Positions 35,725-43,899 of a DNA stretch of 64,000 nucleotides are shown in pieces (positions within the stretch are counted from its first letter, which is position 1; each line of letters opens with the position of its first letter). The translations under genes were made by a program, and so were the position numbers. The notes under the pieces are model-generated. The model searched no databases. It was not told the DNA's origin and was given only the letters and a program-made list of their open reading frames with translations. This DNA is from Phytohabitans rumicis. Its GTDB lineage: Bacteria; Actinomycetota; Actinomycetes; Mycobacteriales; Micromonosporaceae. Location: the NCBI RefSeq assembly GCF_011764445.1, contig NZ_BLPG01000002.1, positions 806,001 through 870,000 of the forward strand. Reading direction: 5' to 3'.

Positions 35725-36774
35725 ATGACGGAGACCATGCGCGCGTACCGGATGACGGAGTGGACGGCGCCGCCGCGTGCGGTGGAGGTCGACGTGCCGT
35801 CGCCGGGTCCCGGCCAGGTGCTGGTCCGGGTGGCGGGCTGCGGCCTGTGCCGCTCCGACCTGACCATGCGGCAGATCCCCCGGGTCGCCGGCGAGCGGCT
35901 GGGCTGGGCGATGCCGTTCACGCTCGGGCACGAGACCGCGGGCCGGATCGCGGCGCTCGGTGCGGGCGCCGGCGGTCTTTCCGAGGGCGACGCGGTCGCG
36001 CTCGTCTCCGCCACGTCGTGCGGCAGCTGCTGGTTCTGCGTGCGCGGCCTGGACAACTCCTGTCCACAGGGGACGACCGGCCGGGGGTACGGCCGGGACG
36101 GCGGGCTCGCCGACTACGTGCTGGCCGACCGGCGCGCCCTGCTCCCGCTGGGCTCGCTCGACCCGCGGCACGCCGGGCCGCTCACCGATGCGGGCGCGAC
36201 CGCCTACCACGCCGTACGCCGGGCGCTGCCGCGCATCGCGCCGGGCGGCACCGCCGTGGTGCTCGGGGCCGGCGGACTCGGCGCGTTCGCGGTGCAGTTC
36301 CTGCGGGTGCTGACCGCGGCCCGGGTCGTCGCGGTCGATCCGAGCGAGGACCGCCTGGCGTACGCCCGCGCGATCGGGGCCCACGAGGCGCTGCCCGGTG
36401 TGGACGGGTCCACTGTGGGCCAGCTCCGCAGGCTCACCGAGCGGCGGGGCGCGGACGCCGTGCTGGACTTCGTCGGCACGGACGCGACGATCGCCGCCGG
36501 TGTCGCCTCGGTGCGGCCGGGTGGCGCGTTCGGGCTGGTCGGCTCGGCCGGCGGCGGCCTGGCCACGGGGTGGTTCGGCGCCCTACCGCGCGACGGCGAG
36601 GTGTACACGTTCCAGGGCGCCAGCATCGCCGACGCCCAGGAGGTGATCGGCCTGGCCGGCGCGGGCCTGATCCAGAACGAGGTCGAGGAGTTCTCGTTCG
36701 ACCGTGCCGGCGACGCGTACGCCGGCCTGGCGGCCGGCACCCTGAAGGGCCGCGCCGTAGTGGTCCTCGACTAA
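35725..36774 (+). CDS. Zinc-dependent alcohol dehydrogenase (MDR family)
   Basis: A 349-aa medium-chain dehydrogenase. Catalytic zinc residues fit GCGLCRSD and FTLGHETAGRI. The structural-zinc lobe is CGSCWFCVRGLDNSC with four Cys. The NAD-binding VVLGAGGLGAFAVQFLRVL is at about residue 180. AGGAGG lies upstream of ATG 35725, and a KstR operator precedes it, so it likely oxidises an alcohol in sterol degradation, for instance at the side chain. It is the last gene of the steroid island and is followed at once by a hairpin element. Confidence 0.85.
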   Translation: MTETMRAYRMTEWTAPPRAVEVDVPSPGPGQVLVRVAGCGLCRSDLTMRQIPRVAGERLGWAMPFTLGHETAGRIAALGAGAGGLSEGDAVALVSATSCGSCWFCVRGLDNSCPQGTTGRGYGRDGGLADYVLADRRALLPLGSLDPRHAGPLTDAGATAYHAVRRALPRIAPGGTAVVLGAGGLGAFAVQFLRVLTAARVVAVDPSEDRLAYARAIGAHEALPGVDGSTVGQLRRLTERRGADAVLDFVGTDATIAAGVASVRPGGAFGLVGSAGGGLATGWFGALPRDGEVYTFQGASIADAQEVIGLAGAGLIQNEVEEFSFDRAGDAYAGLAAGTLKGRAVVVLD

Positions 36775-36780
36775 CGCGCT

Positions 36781-36850
36781 CCCCGTCGATCTTGAGGTTA
36801 TCAGGTGCCATTTCGGGCATCCGGGCATGACAACTTCAAGATCGACGCTT
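36781..36850. repeat. Hairpin related to the palindromic repeat family, copy F (divergent)
   Basis: CGTCGATCTTGA and TCAAGATCGACG are perfect outer arms. The inner GTTATCAGGTGCC pairs imperfectly with GGGCATGACAAC. The design (GTCGATC outer arms directly after a stop codon) is that of copies A-G but with TTGA inverted to CTTGA. It begins six bases after the alcohol dehydrogenase stop; a terminator role is likely. Confidence 0.65.
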
Positions 36851-36910
36851 GAAGAAGGCGCGGCGGCGTGGTGGAATACGCTTTCCCGAGCCAGATTGAT
36901 GCCGCATAAC

Positions 36911-38008
36911 ATGACGCAACGCACTTACCGTACGGCCATTGTCGGCACCGGAGGGATCGCGGGGGCCCACGCGCGGGCCGTACGCGCGGCCGGCGACCGG
37001 GCCCACCTCGTCGCGGCCGTGGACGTCGACGTCGACCGGGCCCGGGCGTTCGCCGCGGAGTGGGGCGTGCCGCGCTCCTTCGCGAGCCTGGGCGAGCTGC
37101 TGCTGGAGGAGGAGGTGGACGTGGTGCACGTGTGCACCCCTCCCCGGCTGCACGCCCGGCTGGCGCTGGACTGCCTGGCCGCCGGCGTGACGGCGCTGGT
37201 GGAGAAGCCGCCGGCGCTGTCGCTCGCGGAGATGGACGAGCTGGTCGCGGCCGAACGGCGGTCGGCTGCCCACGTCGCCACCGTGTTCCAGCACCGCTTC
37301 GGCTCGGCCGCCGTCCGCCTGCGGCGGATGGCGGCCGCCGGGGAGCTGGGCCGGCCGCTGCTGGCCACCTGCGCCACGCAGTGGTACCGCGACGACGCGT
37401 ACTTCGCGGTGCCGTGGCGCGGCTCCTGGGAGAACGAGGGCGGCGGGCCGACGATGGGGCACGGCATCCACCAGTTCGACCTGCTCTTCTCGGTGCTCGG
37501 GCCGTGGCGGGAGGTCACCGCCGTGGCCGCCCGCCAGGCCCGCCCCACGCAGACCGAGGACGTGTCGATGGCGCTCGTGACGTTCGACAACGGCGCGGTC
37601 GCGTCCATCGTCAACTCGGTGGTGTCGCCGCGGGAGACGTCCGTGCTGCGGTTCGACTACGAGCGCGCGACGGTGGAGGTGGAGCACCTGTACGGGTACA
37701 CGGACGCCGACTGGACCGTCACGCCAGCGCCCGGACAGGACGGCGTCGCGAGCCGGTGGACCGCCGCCGGGGCCACCGAAACGGTCAGCGGTCACGACGG
37801 GCAGCTCGCGGCCGTGTACGACGCCCTCGACGCCGGCGATCCGCCGCCCGTCACGCTGGCCGACGCCCACCGCACGATGGAGTTCATCGCGGCGCTCTAC
37901 GCGTCCGCCTTCACCGGTGAAAGAGTTCGATGTGGACAGATACCGCCCGAGTTCACCCAACGGATGGACGGCACCGGCGCGCCGTGGAGCGCGGTGAGCG
38001 CCCCGTGA
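36911..38008 (+). CDS. Gfo/Idh/MocA-family oxidoreductase
   Basis: A 365-aa NAD(P)-dependent sugar dehydrogenase-like protein. The N-terminal Rossmann motif is TAIVGTGGIAGAHARAVRAAG. VDVVHVCTPPRLHARLALDCL and the catalytic ALVEKPPALS (EKP motif) follow at about residues 85-100. The C-terminal α/β domain has GGGPTMGHGIHQFDLLFSVLG with the active His. It is first of a three-gene operon with overlapping starts. ATG 36911 is preferred over upstream Met codons because the family motif starts a few residues later. The substrate is a sugar or inositol-like compound, not defined. Confidence 0.85.
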   Translation: MTQRTYRTAIVGTGGIAGAHARAVRAAGDRAHLVAAVDVDVDRARAFAAEWGVPRSFASLGELLLEEEVDVVHVCTPPRLHARLALDCLAAGVTALVEKPPALSLAEMDELVAAERRSAAHVATVFQHRFGSAAVRLRRMAAAGELGRPLLATCATQWYRDDAYFAVPWRGSWENEGGGPTMGHGIHQFDLLFSVLGPWREVTAVAARQARPTQTEDVSMALVTFDNGAVASIVNSVVSPRETSVLRFDYERATVEVEHLYGYTDADWTVTPAPGQDGVASRWTAAGATETVSGHDGQLAAVYDALDAGDPPPVTLADAHRTMEFIAALYASAFTGERVRCGQIPPEFTQRMDGTGAPWSAVSAP

Positions 38009-38916
38009 CACCGACCCTGCGGGCGAATCACCTCCTCGACCACTCGGTGACCGTCGCGGCTGGCGGCGTCGACCTGTTCACCTACACGTACCGGCCGGAC
38101 ACGCCCACGCTGGAGTCGCCGAAGCCGTACCTGCATCCAATGCGCACGCTGGCGGGTGAGCTGGTGACGCTGTACCGGCCGCACGACCACGTCTGGCACA
38201 AGGGGATCGCCTGGTCGCTGCCGCACGTGGGCGAGCACAACTTCTGGGGCGGCCCGACGTACGTGCACGGCCAGTTCTACGTGCAGCAGGACAACAACGG
38301 CAGCGCCGTACACCGGGAGCTGACCGCGCTGTCCGCGGGCGGCGACCGTGCGGAGGTCGCGCACCGGCTGGACTGGGTCTCCCAGGCCGGCCGGCCGGTC
38401 ATCGACGAGCACCGGGCGCTCACCGCGGTCGTGCTGGACGACGCGACGTGGGTGCTCGTCTTCGACACCGCCATGACGAACGTGTCCGGGTCCACACTGG
38501 ACATCGGCTCCCCCACCACCAAGGGGCGCCCGAACGCCGGCTACGGCGGGCTCTTCTGGCGCGGGCCGCGGTCGTTCACCGGCGGCCTGGTGCAGTCGCC
38601 GTACGGCACCGGCAGCGGAAACGACCTGCGCGGCACCCGGGCGGAGTGGCTCGCCTTCCGGGGGCGGCACGACGAGACCGAGACGCAGTCGACGGTCGTC
38701 ATGGTGGACGACGTGGCCAACCCGCAGCACCCGCCGCTGTGGTTCACCCGCAGCGAGGAGTTCGCCTGCATCTGCCCCGCGCCGTTCTTCAGCGAGGAGG
38801 TCCCGGTGCCGGCCGGGAGCACGGTCCGCTTCCGGTACGCCGTCGTCGTGGCCGCCGGCGACCACGGCGACGAGGGCACCGTCGCGCTGGCCGAGAAGGG
38901 CCGGGCCCTGCTGTGA
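38005..38916 (+). CDS. DUF6807 (PmoA-like) family protein
   Basis: A 303-aa soluble β-rich protein with the DUF6807/PmoA pattern: ESPKPYLHPMRTLAGELVTLYRPHDHVWHKGIAWSLPHV near the N-terminus and GYGGLFWRGPRSF in the middle. These are found next to Gfo/Idh/MocA oxidoreductases in many sugar-catabolic operons. The His-rich DHVWHKG segment suggests a metal or sugar site. The GTG start overlaps the previous stop by GTGA. The biochemical function of the family is not established. Confidence 0.78.
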   Translation: MTPTLRANHLLDHSVTVAAGGVDLFTYTYRPDTPTLESPKPYLHPMRTLAGELVTLYRPHDHVWHKGIAWSLPHVGEHNFWGGPTYVHGQFYVQQDNNGSAVHRELTALSAGGDRAEVAHRLDWVSQAGRPVIDEHRALTAVVLDDATWVLVFDTAMTNVSGSTLDIGSPTTKGRPNAGYGGLFWRGPRSFTGGLVQSPYGTGSGNDLRGTRAEWLAFRGRHDETETQSTVVMVDDVANPQHPPLWFTRSEEFACICPAPFFSEEVPVPAGSTVRFRYAVVVAAGDHGDEGTVALAEKGRALL

Positions 38917-39632
38917 ACGGGTTTCCCGGCGGCACCTCCGTCACCCGGCTGTCCGTCTACACCGGAGCGTGCGCCGACGGCCTCGAAGGCGGTACGCCGC
39001 ACATGCACACCGCGTCGACCGAGGCGTACGTCGTGGTCGGTGGCGAGGGCGCGCTGCAGACCCTCGACGCGTCCGGCTTCCGGGAGACCCCGCTGCGGGC
39101 CGGCTCGACGGTGTGGTTCACCCCCGGCACCATCCACCGGGCGGTCAACCGGGACGGTCTCGAGGTCGTCGTGGTGATGCAGAACGCCGGCCTGCCGGAG
39201 GCCGGGGACGCGGTCATGACGTTCCCGCCGGAGGTGGTCGGGGACGGCGAGCGCTACCGGAACGCGGCGGTCCTGCCGGCGGGCGCCGAATCCACTGTGG
39301 AGGACGCCGTCCGGCGGCGCCGCGACCTCGCGGTCGAGGGGTTCCTCCGGCTGGCGGACAGCGCCCGGGCGGGCGACTTCGCGCCGCTGGAACGCTTCTA
39401 CGACAGCGCTGTCGCGCTGGTGCGGCCGGCGGTCGCGGTGTGGCGCCAGATCTTCCAGGACACCGTCGCCCGCGAGACCCGGCACACCGCCGACGTGCTG
39501 GACGCCTTGGACCGCGGGGACGGGGGCCACCTGCGCCGCTCCGAGGTCCTTCTGTCGCCGCCCAGCCCCACGGCGAAGTTCGGCATGTGCGGGCGGCTGC
39601 GCCCGCTACTCCCCGGTGAGCCCGTCCACTGA
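38913..39632 (+). CDS. Cupin-domain protein
   Basis: A 239-aa protein. Residues about 25-95 form a cupin: GTPHMHTASTEAYVVVGGEGAL carries the HxH...E metal motif and GSTVWFTPGTIHRAVN the second His. The C-terminal 120 residues are helical (FLRLADSARAGDF, ALVRPAVAVWRQIF) and not recognised. It overlaps the DUF6807 gene by GTGA and its 3' end overlaps the convergent DinB gene by 27 bases. It is probably an isomerase or sugar-binding component of the same small catabolic operon. Confidence 0.78.
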   Translation: MNGFPGGTSVTRLSVYTGACADGLEGGTPHMHTASTEAYVVVGGEGALQTLDASGFRETPLRAGSTVWFTPGTIHRAVNRDGLEVVVVMQNAGLPEAGDAVMTFPPEVVGDGERYRNAAVLPAGAESTVEDAVRRRRDLAVEGFLRLADSARAGDFAPLERFYDSAVALVRPAVAVWRQIFQDTVARETRHTADVLDALDRGDGGHLRRSEVLLSPPSPTAKFGMCGRLRPLLPGEPVH

Positions 39633-40141
39633 CTCGCGGATCAGGTCGGCGTGGCCGTTGTGCCGCGCGTACTCCTCGATCATGTGGCACAGGATCCAGC
39701 GCCGGCTCGGCGACCGGCCGTCCGGCCATGTCCACCGCGCGAGGCCGTCCAGGCCGCCGTCGGCCAGCGCCTCCGCGACCACGGCACGGGACCGGGCCAC
39801 CGCGCCCTGCCACAGCGTGAAGAGCTGCTCGGGGTGTCGCGGGTGGCCGATTGCCAGTCCCAGTCGGGATCGGCGGCCCAGTCCACCGCGTCCCACGGCG
39901 GTTGCCGGTCTCCCCCGTGCCAACGGGAGAACCACGCGTCCTCCACGTAAGCCAGGTGCTTGAGCATCCCGCCGAGGGTCATCGACGAGGCGGCGACCGT
40001 CGCGTTCAGCCCGGCCGCGTCGAGCCCGCCGCACTTCCAGGCCAGGGTCGCCCGCTGCCAATCCAGGAAGCCCAGCAGGGTGCCGGCCTCGTCTGCCGCG
40101 AGCGGTGGCTCCGGGCGCCCGTGCTCGTCGATGTCGATCAT
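39606..40141 (-). pseudogene. DinB/DUF664 family protein, interrupted by one apparent frameshift
   Basis: The N-terminal half reads FLDWQRATLAWKCGGLDAAGLNATV, SMTLGGMLKHLAYVEDAWF and WAADPDWDWQSATRDTP. After a slip at the G run 39831-39834 it continues EQLFTLWQGAVARSRAVVAEAL to RRWILCHMIEEYARHNGHADLIRE. Together about 178 aa form a normal DUF664 protein with the three metal-type His (HLAYVE, HMIEEYARHNGH). DinB-like proteins are metal-dependent thiol transferases or hydrolases of uncertain role. One added G repairs the frame. Confidence 0.8.
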
Positions 40142-40152
40142 GGCTGGAGAGT

Positions 40153-41109
40153 CTACCGGCGCTGCTCGACGAGCACGGCGAGACCGTCGAGGAGCATCCG
40201 CAGGCCGATCTCGAAGAGCTTGTCCAGGTCGAGGTCGTACCCGTCGTGGGCGAAGGTGGCCATGAGCTTGGCGAAGGTCGGGTAACGGCCGCTGCGGGCG
40301 ATTGCGTTGAGCGCGTCGCCCTGCTGCTCCACCCACTCGTCGTCGGTCAGGCCGGTGGCCGCCTGCGCGTGGGCCTCGCGTTCCAGGTTGGCGGCCAGGC
40401 CCTGGATGTGGCTGTAGAGCACGACTTCCAGGTCGAGCGCGGCGGCGGGCTCGAATCCGAGCTCGTCCAGGGCCGCGAGGATCCACTCGCCGTGCAGCAG
40501 CAGGCTCGGCAGCGGCAGCGGCCGGGTGAGCGGGTTGAGCTGGGCGAGCCACGGATGCCGCCGGTACAGCGTCCACAGTGTACGGGCGGCGAGCTCGATC
40601 CGGGCCCGCCAGCCGGCCGGCGGCGGCTCCGCGTACCCCTGCTCGGCGAACGCGGCGTCGGCCATCAGCAGCACCAGTTCGTCCTTGCTGGCGACGTGGC
40701 GGTACATGGACATGGTGGCGGCGCCGAGCCGCGCCGCGACCGCTCGCATGGACACCGCGTCCAGCCCTTCGCTGTCCGCGATCTCGATCGCGGTCCGCAC
40801 GACGCGCTCGCGGGTCAGCTCCTGCTCGGGCCGGGTGGAAGTGCGCGGCCGCGCCGGGCCGGACGGCGCCGCTTCGTCTTCGGGTACGGCCACCACCGTG
40901 CCGACCCGCGGGATGGCCTGGACCAGGCCCTCCTGCCGCAGCGCGTTCAGCGCCTTGGTGGCGGTGGCCAGCGCGACCCGCGACCGCCGGGCGATCTGCC
41001 GGGTCGACGGCAGCCGGTCCCCCGGGCCGAGCTCGCCGGCGGCTATCTGCCCGCGGATCTCCTCGACGATGCGCCGGTACGGCGGCTCGGCGGTCGTGGA
41101 CACGCCCAT
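40153..41109 (-). CDS. GntR-TetR fusion transcriptional regulator
   Basis: A 318-aa regulator with two DNA-binding domains. Residues about 10-75 are a GntR winged helix (IVEEIRGQIAAGELGPGDRLPSTRQIARRS). Residues about 95-150 are a TetR helix-turn-helix (RTAIEIADSEGLDAVSMRAVAARLGAATMSMYRHVASKDEL) followed by a TetR_C tetracycline-repressor-like ligand domain. Such fusions occur in actinomycetes and usually control a neighbouring oxygenase or efflux gene. It is divergent from a flavin monooxygenase across a 125-base region packed with repeats. It is probably autoregulated and inducer-responsive. Confidence 0.87.
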   Translation of the reverse strand: MGVSTTAEPPYRRIVEEIRGQIAAGELGPGDRLPSTRQIARRSRVALATATKALNALRQEGLVQAIPRVGTVVAVPEDEAAPSGPARPRTSTRPEQELTRERVVRTAIEIADSEGLDAVSMRAVAARLGAATMSMYRHVASKDELVLLMADAAFAEQGYAEPPPAGWRARIELAARTLWTLYRRHPWLAQLNPLTRPLPLPSLLLHGEWILAALDELGFEPAAALDLEVVLYSHIQGLAANLEREAHAQAATGLTDDEWVEQQGDALNAIARSGRYPTFAKLMATFAHDGYDLDLDKLFEIGLRMLLDGLAVLVEQRR

Positions 41110-41120
41110 CCCTCGCTCTC

Positions 41121-41221
41121 TGTCCTAGTACAAGCAGCTGCCTGTCCTAGCACACATTAGCAGCTCAGAGCGCTTGAATGCACTGTCTGTACGTCGTACA
41201 TTCAGGTTGCGTACGACGTAC
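41121..41221. promoter_or_regulatory. Operator cluster between the GntR-TetR regulator and the monooxygenase
   Basis: TGTCCTAGTACA (41121-41132) and TGTCCTAGCACA (41143-41154) are direct repeats 22 bases apart. Further right, TGTACGTCGTACA (41188-41200) is a palindrome, and GTACGACGTAC (41211-41221) repeats its core in inverse orientation just before AGGAGG. Two kinds of site suit a regulator with two DNA-binding domains, which is inference. Confidence 0.65.
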
Positions 41222-41234
41222 CTAGGAGGATGAG

Positions 41235-42338
41235 ATGACGACAGTACTGATCTCCGGCGCCAGCATCGCCGGGCCCGCCCTGGCGTACTGGCTGCGCCGG
41301 CACGGCCTCACCCCGACCATCGTGGAGCGGGCTCCCGCGCCCCGGATCGGCGGTCAGGCCATCGACATCCGCGGCGTGGCCCTGGACGTCGTCGACCGCA
41401 TGGACCTGCTGGAGCCGCTGCGGCAGGTGCGCACCCGGATGCGCGGGATGTCCATGCTGGACGGTGACGGCAACGAGCTGATGCGCTCCACCGAGCACGC
41501 CATCAGCAGCGGCCGGCTGGACAGCGACGACATCGAGGTGCTGCGCGAGGACCTCACCCGGATGCTGTACGAGCGCACCGAAAGCGACGTCGAGTACCTC
41601 TTCGACGACTCAGTCACCGGCATCGAGCAGGACGCGCACGGCGTACACGTGCGGTTCGATCGGGCCGCGCCGCGCACCTTCGACCTGGTGGTGGGCGCCG
41701 ACGGGCTGCACTCGACAGTGCGGCGGCTGGCGTTCGGCCCCGAGGCGCGGTTCGTGCACCACCTCGGCACCTACCTCGCGGTCTTCACCGCCGAGAACTT
41801 CCTGGACCTGGACAACTGGCAGGTCTGGTTCAACGACGGCGACGCCGGCGGCGGCCTCTACCCCGCCCGCGACAACACCCAACTACGGGTCAACCTCGGC
41901 TTCCGGTCCGAGCCGATCGCCTACGACTACCGCGACGTGGACGCCCAGCGCCGGCTGCTCGCCGAGCGGCTCGCCGGCCTGCGCTGGGAGACACCCCGGC
42001 TACTCAAGGCGATGTGGCAGGCGCCCGACTTCTACTTCGACGCGATGGCCCAGGTCCGCATGGACTCGTGGTCGCGCGGCCGGGTCACGCTCATCGGCGA
42101 CGCAGGCTACTGCGCCTCGCCGCTGTCCGGCCAGGGCACCAGCCTCGCCCTGGTCGGCGCGTACGTCCTGGCCGCGGAACTGGCCGGCGCCGGCGGCGAC
42201 CACCGGGCCGCCTTCGACCGGTACGAGCGGCGCATGCGCCCGTTCGTCGACCTCAACCAGGCCCTGGCCACCGAGAACCCCGGCGGCCCCGCCTCCGACG
42301 AATCCATCGATCGCGCCAAGCAAGCCATCGCCCTGTAA
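41235..42338 (+). CDS. FAD-dependent monooxygenase (PHBH/TetX-like)
   Basis: A 367-aa class A flavoprotein monooxygenase. The N-terminal TVLISGASIAGPALAYWLRRHG binds FAD (GxSxxG form seen in this subgroup). FDLVVGADGLHSTVRRL is the DG motif, and RVTLIGDAGYCASPLSGQGTSLALVGAYVLA is the GD motif near residue 285. The arrangement with a divergent TetR-type regulator is typical of xenobiotic or antibiotic hydroxylases. AGGAGG lies upstream of ATG 41235. The transcript should end at the hairpin directly after the stop. Confidence 0.87.
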   Translation: MTTVLISGASIAGPALAYWLRRHGLTPTIVERAPAPRIGGQAIDIRGVALDVVDRMDLLEPLRQVRTRMRGMSMLDGDGNELMRSTEHAISSGRLDSDDIEVLREDLTRMLYERTESDVEYLFDDSVTGIEQDAHGVHVRFDRAAPRTFDLVVGADGLHSTVRRLAFGPEARFVHHLGTYLAVFTAENFLDLDNWQVWFNDGDAGGGLYPARDNTQLRVNLGFRSEPIAYDYRDVDAQRRLLAERLAGLRWETPRLLKAMWQAPDFYFDAMAQVRMDSWSRGRVTLIGDAGYCASPLSGQGTSLALVGAYVLAAELAGAGGDHRAAFDRYERRMRPFVDLNQALATENPGGPASDESIDRAKQAIAL

Positions 42339-42342
42339 GTGT

Positions 42343-42391
42343 TAGGAAGGGCCCCTGCTATGCAAAAAGCGTTAACAGGGTGCCCTTCCTT
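42343..42391. terminator. Bidirectional terminator hairpin
   Basis: AGGAAGGGCCCCTGCTA (42344-42360) pairs with TAACAGGGTGCCCTTCCT (42373-42390) around TGCAAAAAGCGT. It is a near-perfect 17-bp stem between convergent genes, and the stop of the leftward DUF3068 gene is inside it. From memory, hairpins with this AGGAAGGGC core are common in Micromonosporaceae genomes. Confidence 0.8.
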
Positions 42392-43431
42392 GCAGTTCGG
42401 GTCAGCAGGAATAGCACGACCGCGGCGAGGATCAGCAGGATGCCGACGATGAGCAGGATCAGCGGCAGCGTCGTATCGGCGAGGTCGAGCGTGTCCTTCT
42501 TGTCCTTCGCGTCGCTGGCCGCCTCACCGGCGCTCGCCGACGTGTACGCGACCGCGACGTCGAACACGGGCAGCACCGCCGCGATCGTCCTGCCCTGCAC
42601 GGACAGCCCGGCCTTGCGGGTCTCCGCGCGCTGGACGTCGACCACGAGCCCGGTCCTCGGTTCCACCCAGTACGTGGTCTGGGCCTCGTAGGTGTAACTG
42701 AGCGGCACGGGCTGGGTCACCTGCGGCAGCAGCGCCGCCAGCTGGCTCTTGAGCTCCGGCGTCAGCGGCAGCACCGCCGAGAGCGCCTCCAGGGTGCTGA
42801 CCGGCAGCGCCGTCGGCAGCGCCTGGAGCACCTGCGGGTCCTTGACCGGCGCGGCCTCCGCGTTGGCCTCGTAGACGTACGTGGTGAGGCCGTTCTTGGT
42901 CTCCTCGCGCAGGTACTTCAGCGGCGTGGTGGTCTGCGTCTCCTGCACCCAGCCGGTGTAGTCCTTCTTGTCCGCGCCGATCGGCCAACTCACCGTCAGC
43001 CCCTGCGCGGCGGTCACCTGCCAGTCGGACGGATGGTCGGAGGTGGCCTCCAGCGTCTTGCGGTCGACCGCGTAGCTCGCCTGGGTCTGCCCGACCGTCT
43101 GGCCGCTGGTGGTGGTCAGCGTGCGGCTGTCCTGCATCTGCGCGGTATCGCCGCTGGTGGCGAGGGTCTTGACCGTGCGGGTGGCCGCCACCGGCGTGTT
43201 GACCAGGAGTGCCGACTGCAGGTCGCCGGTGTTCAACGCCTGCGGGTTGAGCAGGACCTTCGCCGTTCCGTCGAACTGGCGGGTCGTGCTCTCGTCGGAC
43301 GGCACCCGGGCCTGGTTCGGCACGACGACCCACTTGAGGATGGCCGCGGCCGCCAGGCACAGCACGCCCAGAACAGCGAGGCCCACGACGAGCACACGCC
43401 GGGAGCTCGATGACATGCCTGAGTCAACCAT
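42358..43431 (-). CDS. DUF3068 family membrane-anchored protein
   Basis: A 357-aa protein with an N-terminal membrane segment (VLVVGLAVLGVLCLAAAAILKWVVVP), a long extracytoplasmic β-rich domain and a C-terminal membrane helix (LPLILLIVGILLILAAVVLFLL). This is the DUF3068/PorA-like layout of actinobacteria. The outer domain has YLREETKNGLTTYVYEANAE and TYWVEPRTGLVVDVQRAE. The last residues (KGTLLTLFA) are encoded by the terminator stem. ATG 43431 and ATG 43416 are both possible starts. The function is unknown; a cell-envelope role is likely. Confidence 0.8.
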   Translation of the reverse strand: MVDSGMSSSSRRVLVVGLAVLGVLCLAAAAILKWVVVPNQARVPSDESTTRQFDGTAKVLLNPQALNTGDLQSALLVNTPVAATRTVKTLATSGDTAQMQDSRTLTTTSGQTVGQTQASYAVDRKTLEATSDHPSDWQVTAAQGLTVSWPIGADKKDYTGWVQETQTTTPLKYLREETKNGLTTYVYEANAEAAPVKDPQVLQALPTALPVSTLEALSAVLPLTPELKSQLAALLPQVTQPVPLSYTYEAQTTYWVEPRTGLVVDVQRAETRKAGLSVQGRTIAAVLPVFDVAVAYTSASAGEAASDAKDKKDTLDLADTTLPLILLIVGILLILAAVVLFLLTRTARKGTLLTLFA

Positions 43432-43473
43432 GATGAAGCGGTGGAAAATGGCGGTTTTGAGATATAGGCGCTA

Positions 43474-43899
43474 ATGGCGGCTTTTACTCGGTTCATGGCT
43501 GACGTGGCGGGGCTGACGTTCACCGAGCTGATGGAGCACGTGGCACAGGGCTTCGAGGCGTTCGGCGTACTGGTGCTGATCGTGGGGTTGATCTGGTCGC
43601 TCACCGTGGCGGCCCGGATCCGCCGCGCGGAGGGCAACCAGCCCGCGTACCGCGCGATCCGGCGGCTCTTCGGCGGGGTGCTGCTGCTGGGCCTGGAGAT
43701 CCTGGTCGCCGCCGACCTCATCCGCACCGTGGCGGTTTCCCCGACGCTGGAGAGCGTGGCGATCCTCGGCCTGATCGTGGTGATCCGGACGTTCCTCAGC
43801 TTCTCCCTCGAGATCGAGATCGAGGGCGTGGTGCCCTGGCGGCGCGCCCTGATGGGCAGCGGCGCGCGCGGCGATCCGACCCGACGCCCGGACGGCTAG
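43474..43899 (+). CDS. DUF1622 family membrane protein
   Basis: A 141-aa protein with three hydrophobic helices: EAFGVLVLIVGLIWSLTVAA, FGGVLLLGLEILVAADLIRTV and SVAILGLIVVIRTFLSFSLEIEIEG. The conserved VIRTFLSFSLE..EG block ends the domain, as in DUF1622. It is divergent from the DUF3068 gene by 42 bases. Its stop TAG shares bases with the stop of the convergent next gene (CTAG). No function has been assigned to the family. Confidence 0.83.
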   Translation: MAAFTRFMADVAGLTFTELMEHVAQGFEAFGVLVLIVGLIWSLTVAARIRRAEGNQPAYRAIRRLFGGVLLLGLEILVAADLIRTVAVSPTLESVAILGLIVVIRTFLSFSLEIEIEGVVPWRRALMGSGARGDPTRRPDG

